Source: DAOMFB01 sp963801475
GTDB taxonomy: Bacteria > Acidobacteriota > Thermoanaerobaculia > UBA5066
Direction: 5' to 3'
DNA: 64,000 nt
NCBI GenBank assembly: GCA_963801475.1
Contig: CAWDEX010000001.1
Location: 1,054,001 to 1,118,000 of the forward strand
The notes beneath the pieces are model-generated. The model did no database searches. It had not been told where the DNA came from and saw nothing but the letters and a program-made list of their open reading frames with translations. The translations under genes were made by a program, and so were the position numbers. Below, in pieces: positions 1 to 9,670 of the stretch; the stretch's first letter is position 1; each line of letters begins with the position of its first letter.

Positions 1-1
1 C

Positions 2-1210
2 GACGCGGCAGGGCGGCCTCTCGATCCCCTGATGCCGCGCTACGACCTCTCGCGGACGGAGCTTTCCGCCCTCGTCGCCCATCTTCGCGGCCTATCGGAG
101 GCACCCTCGCCCGGTGTCACCAACACGGAGATCCATTTCGCCACGGTCGTCACGCCGGACGCCGATCCGGCGGAGGCCCGGGCGATGCTCGACGTCCTCC
201 GGACTTTCCTCGCCAACAAGAACGTCCGGACGCGGAACCTCGGAAAGTGGGATCAATACAACCGGAACTTCCGGGCGTGGGTTCTCGATACATGGGCCCT
301 GAAGGGATCTCCCGACACGTGGGTCGGGCAGCTCGAGGAGGCCTACGCAAAGAGGCCCGTCTTCGCCCTCCTCAGCGGGGCCGGCGGCGCGGTATGGGGC
401 CCGGTTCACGACTTCTGCGAGAGGCACCAGGTGCCGAGCATCCTGCCGAATCTCGACCAGGCGCCCGCCGCCGCGGGGGCCGGTTACTACACGCTCTATT
501 TCACGCGGGGCGTGACGCTGGAAGCCGAGACGATCGCGGCCGAAATCGCCGGCGAGCCCGCGGGGACGCGAATCGTCCAGTTCCGTCCCGCTGGGGGCCC
601 TGGGCGCGCCGGCGCGGACGCCCTCCGGAGAGCCCTCGACTCCCGGGGCGGTTTCGAGGTCGTGGACGTCGTTCCAGGCGACTCCGGCCCTCCCGGCGAG
701 CGAAGCCTCGCGCGGCCTGCACAAATCGCGGTTCTCTGGCTTCCGCCGGAGTCGTTGAAATCCGCGTTCTCCGGACGGCCCCGCGAGGAAAAGTGGAGCC
801 ACGTCTTCATCTCCTCGACGCTCCTGCACGGCGAGCGGCCGGCCTCTCCTCCGCTGCCCGACGTGGCCACCGATCTCGTGAATCCCTTCTCGCCCCCGGC
901 TGACCTGGCGGCACGCTGGCCCCGGGTCGCCACGTGGCTGAAGATCCGGGCCGTGCCGCCCGGGGAGCGGCGAATCCAGGACCAGACGCTGGTCGCGTGC
1001 GTCGTGACGGGCGAGGCGCTGATGCACCTGAACGACGAGTTCCACCGCGACTACTTCCTGGAGCTGGTCGACCACGTCGGGACCAACCCCACGGTCTCCG
1101 CCTTCCACTCGCGGCTCTCCTTCGGCCCCGGGCAGAGGGTGCTCTCGCGCGGCTGCTACCTCGTTTCGCTGGGGTCAGAGAAGAGCCCGCCCCGCTGGGT
1201 CATTCCCTGA
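2..1210 (+). CDS. Cytochrome c / periplasmic substrate-binding fusion protein, 5' truncated
   Basis: The frame is open to the left edge, so the gene begins outside the window; the ATG at 32 is internal. The first residues (GRPLDPLMPRYDLS... followed by a short helix ending in LRGL) look like the C-terminal methionine-ligand segment of a class I cytochrome c. The remaining ~370 residues resemble a type 1 periplasmic binding fold of branched-chain amino acid ABC receptors (alternating strand/helix pattern, GAGGAVWGPVHDFCERHQVPSILPN-like hinge segment). The product would be exported and hold one heme next to a ligand-binding domain. Such fusions occur near redox enzymes, but no transporter genes are visible here. 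The domain calls rest on pattern recognition only. Confidence 0.6.
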   Translation, partial: DAAGRPLDPLMPRYDLSRTELSALVAHLRGLSEAPSPGVTNTEIHFATVVTPDADPAEARAMLDVLRTFLANKNVRTRNLGKWDQYNRNFRAWVLDTWALKGSPDTWVGQLEEAYAKRPVFALLSGAGGAVWGPVHDFCERHQVPSILPNLDQAPAAAGAGYYTLYFTRGVTLEAETIAAEIAGEPAGTRIVQFRPAGGPGRAGADALRRALDSRGGFEVVDVVPGDSGPPGERSLARPAQIAVLWLPPESLKSAFSGRPREEKWSHVFISSTLLHGERPASPPLPDVATDLVNPFSPPADLAARWPRVATWLKIRAVPPGERRIQDQTLVACVVTGEALMHLNDEFHRDYFLELVDHVGTNPTVSAFHSRLSFGPGQRVLSRGCYLVSLGSEKSPPRWVIP

Positions 1211-1430
1211 CGGCTCCCCGCCTTCGGACGCGGCCTGCGTAAAGCGCAATCGGGAGGGTCGGAAGTCGCAGATCCGGGCTGAATCATCCGGACGCCGCTA
1301 ACCCCTCCTCTCCCCCGGACTCCTATCAGAACAGATGACCACCAGCTTCTCGAACCGCGTGTCGAAGATCGAATCGTCCATCGCGACCCGGATTTCCCGG
1401 GAGACCGGGACCAGCCCTCAAGGAGTGCTC

Positions 1431-4400
1431 ATGACTTCCAGACGTCTCCGTTGGTACGTTTACGGGCTTCTCGCCGTCCTCGTCGTCGCGACGACGAGCC
1501 TCGACGCGGCATCCCTCACGATCAGCCTGGTCGACTCGAAGACCGGAGCCGTCGTGAGCGGGATCGGCTACCGCTGGCTGGTCCAGCTCGACACGACCTT
1601 CAACCACATTCCGGGAAAGCCGGCGAAGCCGGGAGAGGATCTCTCGGTAAGCTTCCACCGGAGCTACGCGCCGGTGCTCGCGGCCGGCGACACGACCGGT
1701 GGGGCGCCCAACGCGACCAACCCGTACCTCGACCCGTCGCGGAACAACCCGTTGCCGGTCCTCGACGCGACGAAGAGGTACTTCGTCACGGTCATGCCGT
1801 ACCAGGACTCGAGCTACAACATGGGCGGCGCGTCGGTGGTCTTTACCGGTGGCAGCGGGGTCGCGACGGTGGCCCTGTCGCCGCTCCCGGTGCCCACGTC
1901 GCAGATCTCCGTCCTCGTCTTCGAGGACAAGCACCCGATCAACAACGAGGACGAGCTTCCCGAGGAGCGCGGCCTTGCGGGCTTCAACATCCAGGTCCTC
2001 GACACCGGAGGCACGCTCGGGATCACCGGAGGGCTCGTCTCCAACGACGCCTTCGGCCACAAGCTGGGCACAGTCTACGGTACGGACGCGAACGGCAACC
2101 CCGATCCGAGCGTCGTCCTCCAGGAGGGAACCGGGATCATCACCACGGACGCCAATGGCACGGCGCTGATCAAGTACCTGCCCCCCGGCCGCTGGGCGGT
2201 CCTTGCCGTGCCGCCGGCCATGCCCCCGGGGCGGGAATGGCACCAGACCTCGACGCTCGAAGGGATGAAGGACATCGAGGCGTTCACCAAGGCGAACGAG
2301 CCGCCGGTCTTCGTGGAGTTCGGGCCGCCCGGTTACCACGTCTTCATCGGCTTCGTTCAGCAGTTCAATACCATCCCACCCGCGGCGAACACGGTGACGC
2401 TCACCGGCCGGATCACCAACAACCACACGACCCGGCCGCCGGAATACAGCTTCTACAGCGGCCTTCCGATGAAGAAGGCCTGGGTGGGGCTGAACAACCT
2501 ATCGGCCGGCGCGGCGGGAGAGGGCATCTACGCGGCGCCCTGTGATCCCCTGACTGGCCAGTTCAGCATTCCCGGGGTTCCGGTCGGGAGCAACTACCAG
2601 CTCGTCACGTGGGACGAGAACCTCGACAACGTCTTTGCGTTCTACGACGCGTCGGTCCCGGCGAACGCGTCGGGGACTTACGACCTCGGCGACGTCCCGG
2701 TCTTCAGCTGGTTCTCGCACGTCGCGTTCGACTTCTTCTACGACACGAACGGAAACGGGAAGCGCGACGCGAGTGAGCCGGGGATCCCGGGCCAGAACGT
2801 CAACCTCCGCTGGAGGGACGGCTCCATCTACGACTCCCTCCTCACCAATGACGCGGGCCACGTCGAGTTCCACGAGGTCTTCCCCTTCTTCAACTGGATG
2901 ATCACGGAGTTCGACTTCAGCCGGTGGGGGACGACCGGCGTCACGATGCACGTCGACGCGGGCGGCCCTATCAACCCGAGCGACCCCGATTCGATGGGCG
3001 GACGGCTCAATCCGCAGCTCCAGTGCCCCACCAGTGACCCGTGCGCCAATCCGACTCTTCCCTCCCGCACGGAAACGATCAGCCCGATCGACGGCAGTCT
3101 CATCGCGACCGAGGCCTTCCAGGTCTTCCTCGGCCAGACGGTCTACTTCGAGTACGCCAAGCATCTCTGGGACACGATTCCGTCGAGCCTGCCGGACGGC
3201 AATCCAATGAAGGGCTTGACGAACGGAGGGATCGCGGGCGGCGTCTGGTACGACTCGACGCGCGCCGAAGACGACCCGCGGAATGCGGGCGCCGAAACGT
3301 GGCAGCCAGGCGTCCCGCGCGTCCAGATGTACCTTTACAACGAGGACCCGAGGGCGACGTCCGACCCGGCGCTCGGGGGAGCGCCCAACCCGGCGTATCA
3401 CGGAAAGATCGCCGACACGAACGGCAACGGTCAGATCGACCTCGCTGACGTCGACAACTGGCCCTTCGGCTGGGCGGACGGCTCCGCGTCGATGGGACCG
3501 GAGGACGTGAAGCGGAACGGCGACCTGACCTGTAATTCGACCCACGCTGCGTCGTGTGTCTTCAAGCTTGGCGACGCCATTCAGAAGGGTGGCACGACGA
3601 GCTGGGACGACGCCAGCCCGACCGGCTGCGTCGGCCCGGTGTTCTACGTCCACGGCGACCCGAACCAGCCGACCGACTGCTTCGACGGTCTCCGGAACTT
3701 CAACCAGGCCCGGGCGGCCTCCAACGACGGCTTCTACGGCTTCGGCGGCGTGAACGGGCCCGGGCCAGCAGCTCCCTCCGGGCAACTACGTCGTGGAGGC
3801 CGTGGCGCCTCCCGGCTACAAGCACACGTCCGAGGAGAGCAAGAACGTCAACTTCGGCCAGAGCTACGTCCCGTCTCCCGAACAACCTCCTCCCCGAGTG
3901 CGTCGGCGACCTCCATCTCGTCGGTCCGGACCTGGAGCTCTTCCCGGGCGTCGCCGTCCTTCCGGGCTACACCGGCATGAGGCCGTCTGCGACCGGAAGC
4001 TCGTGACCGTCTGCGGAAGGGCAGAACGCGGCCGCCGACTTCTTCCTCTACACCCTCGTCCCGGTGGCGGCGAACGTCGTCGGCGTGACGACGGACGACA
4101 CGACGAACGAGTTCGACCCGAACGCTCCCAACTTCGGCGAGAAGTACGCGCCGCCCGCACATGCCGATCTCGATCCAGGACTGGACGGGGCGCGAGGTCG
4201 TCCGGACGTACACCGACGAGTACGGCGCCTACAACGCCCTCGTCCCGTCGTCCTACAGCGCCAACATCCCGGTGCCGAGCGGCTTCGACCCGAACATGCT
4301 CATCGTCTGCATGAACCACCCGGGGCCGATTCCCGATCCGGCGCACCCCGGCCAGATGATGATCGACCCGTACTTCCTCCGGCAGTACAGCCAGTTCTGC

Positions 4401-6893
4401 TACGTCTGGTCGTTCATGCCGGGGAAGACGTCGTACCTCGACACACCCGGTCGTCCCGGTCGCGGCCTTCGCCGGACCGCAGCAGTCGCAGCTCGACTGC
4501 GAGCTGCCGGACGGGACGCCCGAAGATCTACTCGGTCACGGGGCCGGGCGGCTCCGGGCCGTGGGTGAGCAGGTCTTATGGTTCGGGCGCCAACAACACC
4601 AAGAAGCTGACGATCGTCTCCGAGGGTACGGCCGTTCCGGTCATGAACCCGGCGTACGACTCGTCGCACCCGGCCGGCCCCAACCCGCGGACGATCAACC
4701 GTGACTACGGCTTCGGCGCCTTCGTCCAAGGGACGAGCGCCATCCGGTTTGGCGACCCGGCGAGCCCGAGCGTCACCATCCTGAACCAGTGCACGAACGC
4801 CAATACCGTGAACTGCTGGGAGACGTGGAACGCGAACATGATCGTCGTGCGGGTCCCGAACTTCGGAGGGGAACATCCCGATGACTTCGCGACGGCCCAG
4901 CTTACGGTCGTTCGCGGGAACGGAAGAGCCTCCGTCTCGGGTGTCACGGTGACGAAGGCCGGGAAGGCGCCCCAAGTCCGTGCCGCCGGGCGGCTCGATC
5001 CAGGCCGTCATCGACAACGCCGCGACCGTGGCGGGCGACCTGATCACGGTTCCCTGCGGCAACTACCCCGAGCTGCTGATCATGACCAAGCCCGTGAGGC
5101 TCCAGGGCGTGGGGCCCCGGCTGCGTCACGATCGACGCCTCGGCGCACCCCAGCGAGAAGCTCCACAACTGGAACTTCCGGATGCAGGCCTTCATGGCGG
5201 CCCATCCGAACTACGTCCTGCCCGGGCCAGCCGACGGGTGCGGGGCTCCCCGAGCCGACGCTCTTCGCGACCGAGCAGGGGCCGGGGGTCATCGTCGCCG
5301 GGCCGAGCGGACCGCTCAACGGTTCCTCCGCGGATCCGAACGTCTTCAAGCGCCTGAACGGCAGCCCGAACGCGCGGATCGACGGCGTGCACGATCACGG
5401 GCGGCAGCAACGCGGGCGCCATCTTCGTGAACGGGTACGCGCATTTCCTCCAGATCACGAACAACCACATCGTCGGCAACGCGGGGCTTCTACCGCGGCG
5501 GCATCCGGGCCGGGTACCCGAACCTCGTCCAGACCGTCGCCGCCGGCGACCAGTACGTCAACAGCTTCAACGACAACATGACGATCGCCTACAACCAGAT
5601 CACCGAGAACGGCGGCCTCGCAGGCGCGGGCGGCGGGGTCTCGCTCTGCACCGGATCCACGAGCTACGCGGTGACGCGGAACTGGATCTGCGGCAACTAC
5701 ATCGAACGGCTCCGGCGGCGGCGTCGGCCACCTCGGCTTCAGCGACGGCGGCGTCATCGACCACAACACGATCATCTTCAACCAGATCTTCGACCAGTCG
5801 ACGACGCCCGGAGGCGGCGGGATCTTCGTCGGCGGCGAGGCGCCGATCGCCGGCGCCACCGGGACCGCGATCAGTCCGGGAACCGGCAGCGTCACTGATC
5901 AACGCGAACCTGATCCAGGGGAACCTGGCCGGTGCGGGTGACGGCGGCGGCATCCGGGCCGAGTTCGTCAACGGGGCCGACGTCGTCACGGCGTCAACCA
6001 AAAACAATCCGGGAAACTACTTCCGCAACAACGGCAACACGCTCCACGTCTACAACAACATCGTCGTCGAACAACATGGCGGGTCTCGCGGGCGGCGCCG
6101 TCTCCCTCCAGGACGTCGGTCCTCGCGAGCGTCGTCAACAACACGTTCGCCGACAACGACTCGACGGCCACGGCGGGAAGCGCCTTCCCGGCCGGCAGCC
6201 CGAACCAGTCGAGCCCGCTGCCTGCCGGCGTGGTGGTGCACGCCGCACACCGCCGCACTTGCGACGGCGTTCACCCCCTTCTCGGCGGCGGACCGAAGGG
6301 CTTACGGCATCTTCTCGAACCCGACGCCGTTCGCGAACAACATCATCTACAGCAGCCGCTCGTTCTACGCGCAGATCGACCAGGCGTCGCAGATCGTCCC
6401 CGCTCCGTTCAACCTGGTGCTGTCGGCGACGGGGACCGATCTGGCCGTGCTCGGGACGGGCCCGACGGCCTGCGCCGGCGGCCCCTGCTACCTCCACCCG
6501 GTGAACAGCTTCCTGACGACTCTGACGCCGCCCTACAACACCCCGGCCGATGCCAACATCGGCGGCAATCCGCTCTTTCTCGCGTCCTATTTCAACGGCG
6601 GACGAAGCGCACTGACGCCGTTCGGCTTCACGACCGACATCCAGATGGCGCCGGCCTTCGACGAGGGGGGCAACTTCATCGACGTGAGGTTCGGGCCCCT
6701 GACGCTGAACAATCCGACCAACGGAAATGCCCTCTTCGGCAACTACGCCATCCAGACGACGTCGCCGGCCGTGAACGCGGGTCTCAACTCGGCGGCGAAC
6801 TCCAACGCGGCACTGAACTTCGACTATTTCGGCAATCCGCGCCCCGCGAACAACACGAATCGGGCGGATATCGGCGCCGTCGAGGCCCGGTAA
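1431..6893 (+). pseudogene. Giant secreted SdrD-B / parallel beta-helix protein, reading frame interrupted many times
   Basis: The start is ATG 1431, preceded by AAGGAG with good spacing; it gives a signal peptide (basic start, hydrophobic core, cut near SLDA). The first ~780 residues are intact and contain SdrD B-like/carboxypeptidase-regulatory beta domains (for example DFFYDTNGNGKRDASEPGIP). From about 3770 to 6240 the homologous reading hops frame some 17 times: 16 single-base gains and one loss. After reading through, the second half shows right-handed beta-helix repeats (NNHIVGNAG, ANLIQGN, VVNNTFADND) and a typical end (SPAVNAGLNS...ADIGAVEAR). There are no other internal stops, so the protein is probably intact in life, around 1,800 residues and extracellular. 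It probably forms an operon with the cupredoxin genes after it. Confidence 0.6.
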
Positions 6894-6923
6894 TCGCGAG
6901 AGCGACCAGAAAGGAAAGACGCG

Positions 6924-8314
6924 ATGAAAACAAGTCTCTCGCCCCGCATCGCTCTCCTCGCAGGGCTCCTCCTTCTCCTGCCGGCCTCCGGACCGGCCGC
7001 GGCCGGAGTCCTCGTCCAGTGCCCGGGGGACGTGGACAACGACGGGATTCCGGATCACTACTACAAGCTCTTCGGCGGCCAGAAGACGGGCTGGGTCAAC
7101 CCGGCCGGCACGGCGCCCTGCACTCCGACGGACACGACGGGAAGCCCGTGTGTCCGGGTCACACAGGCCACGAGCGGAGCGGTCACCAATACCGCCTGGC
7201 GGAGCAACGTGAGGTGCATGCACCTCACCTGCGGTGACGGGTACCAGACGATGGCGGACGGCAAGCCCGATCTACACGCTTCGGGTTCCGGGACGTGACC
7301 GGGACGCCGGCGGCGGACGCCCTCGTGAACGGCTTCCTCGCGGCCGAGTGGCCGGCTCCGACGATCGTCCTCGACGAGGGGGACGAGTTCTACCTGACGC
7401 TGACGAACGTCAACTTCGCCGTCCGGCCCGACCTCTTCGACCCCCACACGGTCCACTTCCACGGCTTCCCGCAGGCGTCGTCGGTCTTCGACGGAATGCC
7501 CGAAGGGTCCATCGGGATCCTGAGCGGAAACAGCCTGACCTACTACTACAAGATCGTCATTCCCGGCACGTACATGTACCACTGCCACGTCGGAGGCGGC
7601 CGAGCACATGCAGATGGGGATGCTCGGGAACCTCTACGTCCGCCCGGCACAGGACAAGGAGCCAGGCCCTCCGACGGGCCCGCATGCCAACCAGCCGGGA
7701 CCTCTACGCTTACAACGACGGGGACGGCTCGACCTTCTGCAACAAGGAGATCCCGATCCAGGTCGGGTCCTTCGACCCGGTCTTCCACTTCGAGGACCAG
7801 TCGATCCAGGCTCCGCAGTTCTCCATCGAGGATCCGAAGTACGCGCAGCTGAACGGGCGCGGGTATCCCGACACCGTCAATCCGAGCCCGCTCCCCCCGA
7901 CGCCACCGCAGGACAACTACGGCGGACCCTTCCCGGTTCCGGACGGCTTCGCGGCGAAGACGTCACAGAACGTCAATACGGTGATCACGGCGACGGCGGG
8001 ACAGAAAGTACTTCTCCGCTTCTCGAGTCTCGACACGACGAAATTCTGGACCGTGACCGGACTCGGGCCTTCCGATGAAGGTCGTCGGGCTCGACGGGCG
8101 GCTGCTAGAGAAGACGGGCTCCGGCACCCCGTCGACGAAGCTCGCCTACGACACCTCGTCGATCACCCTCGGCGGCGGCATGGCCGCCGACGTCCTGATC
8201 GACACGACGGGCCTCGCGCCCGGAACCTACTTCATCTACACGACGAACCTGAACTATCTCGCCAACGACCAGGACGACTTCGGCGGGATGATGACCGAGT
8301 TCGTGGTGCAGTGA
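6924..8314 (+). pseudogene. Secreted multicopper-oxidase-like protein with type 1 copper motif, frame interrupted five times
   Basis: ATG 6924 follows AAAGGAAAGACGCG and gives a clear signal peptide (LLAGLLLLLPASGPAAAG). The reading frame is restored by removing one base near each of 7266, 7283, 7598, 7693 and 8067. The repaired ~455-residue protein has a cupredoxin domain with HTVHFHGF (HxHG copper pair) and YHCHVEAAEHMQMGM, a Cys-His-Met type 1 copper site as in multicopper oxidases and NirK-like proteins. A second beta domain without obvious copper ligands follows. It sits 30 bases after the giant beta-helix gene and 11 before the next cupredoxin gene. The five indels are probably sequence errors; the substrate is unknown. 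Confidence 0.65.
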
Positions 8315-8325
8315 GGAGGCACGAC

Positions 8326-9654
8326 ATGAAGAGAACAGTGCGCCTCTGCCTCCCCGCCGTCGCCCTGCTCGTTCTCGGTCTTGCCGCCTTGCCGGCGGCC
8401 GGCACGATCGACGGTGTGTCCGGGAGCAACTTCGCCTTCACGGTCCAGCCCGGCCGGATCTCGACGCCCGACGGCTCGAGCCTCCTCGTCTGGGGGTACG
8501 CCTGCACGTCCTGCGGGACGCCGGTCCAGTACCCGGGGCCCACCCTGATCCTCAACCAGGGCCAGACCGTCACGATCACTCTGACGAACCAGCTGACGCT
8601 TCCGACTGGTACGCCTGCCGGGACGCCGATCCCGAACGTCTCCATCGTCTTTCCCGGGCAGGACAACGTCACGGCAACGGGCGGAGTTGCCGGGAACCTG
8701 ACGCAGGAGGCCGTGGCCGGTGGCACCGCAGTCACTTACACCTTCACGGCCAACCACCCCGGGACGTTCCAGTACCACAGCGGCACCCGGGAGGACCTGG
8801 AGATCGAGATGGGCCTCGTGGGGGCGATCATCGTCAGACCGCCCAACCCGAACAGGGCCTATGCCCACCCGGACACGGCGTTCGACCGGGAGAACCTCTT
8901 CGTGATCACGGAGATGGACCCGAGCATTCACACGAAGATCGATCTCGGACTGATCTCGCAGGTGGACAACACGAAGTGGGTCTCCACCTACTGGTTCTTC
9001 AACGGGCGGAACTTCCCCGACACGCTCGCCGAGCCCAACATCCCCTGGATGCCGTCGCAGCCGTACAACGCTGCGCCGCAGATGCACCCCGGGGAGAAGC
9101 TGCTCATCCGGACGGTCAGCGTCGGGCGTGAGGTCCACCCGTTCCACCATCACGGGAACCACGCCCGGATCATCGCCAAGGACGGCCGGCTGCTGGAGAG
9201 CGCTCCGGGCGCCGGGCCGGACCTCTCGTGGCTGGTTTACTCGATTCCCTCCCAGCCCGGCGAGACGACGGACGCCATCTTCGAATGGACGGGTCAGGGG
9301 CTCGGCTGGGACGTCTACGGACACACGACGAACGGCGCCTCCACGCTCCAGCCGGGAGAGTGCGTCTTCAACGGAGTGGTGAACCTCGCCAATCCGCTCT
9401 GCGACCACGGCAAGCCGATCCCGGTGCTCCTGCCGGACAACCTCGCCCTCGCGTTCGGCGAGTTCTGGAGCGGCAGCCCCTACCTCGGGCAGCTGGGCCC
9501 GCTTCCTCCCGGACAGGGCCGGAACAACACGACCGGCGGCTACTTCTTCATGTGGCACTCGCACACGGAGAAGGAAATCGTGAACAACAACATCTTTCCG
9601 GGCGGCATGTTGACCATGTGCGACGTCGAAGCGCCCGGTCAGCCGATCCAGTGA
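8326..9654 (+). CDS. Secreted three-cupredoxin multicopper-oxidase-like protein
   Basis: 442 residues, ATG 8326 with GAGGAGG just upstream and a signal peptide ending near PAAG. Cupredoxin-type segments are visible: PGPTLILNQGQTVTITLTNQ in domain 1, TFQYHSG with EIEMGLVGAIIV closing it, then HPFHHHGNHARII and FFMWHSHTEKE...FPGGMLTM at the C-terminus. Compared with laccases, the first HxHG pair is absent, the second pair is HSG instead of HSH, and the type 1 cysteine in HCH is serine (WHSH). A normal trinuclear plus type 1 copper set is therefore not present. It may bind copper partially or act with the neighbouring oxidase. The reading frame is intact, unlike the two genes before it. Confidence 0.75.
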   Translation: MKRTVRLCLPAVALLVLGLAALPAAGTIDGVSGSNFAFTVQPGRISTPDGSSLLVWGYACTSCGTPVQYPGPTLILNQGQTVTITLTNQLTLPTGTPAGTPIPNVSIVFPGQDNVTATGGVAGNLTQEAVAGGTAVTYTFTANHPGTFQYHSGTREDLEIEMGLVGAIIVRPPNPNRAYAHPDTAFDRENLFVITEMDPSIHTKIDLGLISQVDNTKWVSTYWFFNGRNFPDTLAEPNIPWMPSQPYNAAPQMHPGEKLLIRTVSVGREVHPFHHHGNHARIIAKDGRLLESAPGAGPDLSWLVYSIPSQPGETTDAIFEWTGQGLGWDVYGHTTNGASTLQPGECVFNGVVNLANPLCDHGKPIPVLLPDNLALAFGEFWSGSPYLGQLGPLPPGQGRNNTTGGYFFMWHSHTEKEIVNNNIFPGGMLTMCDVEAPGQPIQ

Positions 9655-9670
9655 GCGGAGGAGGACGAGA

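Noticed and set aside
92..1108. Long open frame on the minus strand opposite the first gene, and many similar long antisense frames elsewhere
   Set aside because: They are Arg/Gly/Pro-rich shadows produced by high GC at third codon positions of the real genes.
3770..8070. Programmed ribosomal frameshifting or RNA editing as the explanation of the frameshift cluster
   Set aside because: The sites share no slippery sequence, stop codon or hairpin, and more than twenty efficient shifts in series would not be workable. A sequence-quality cause is simpler.
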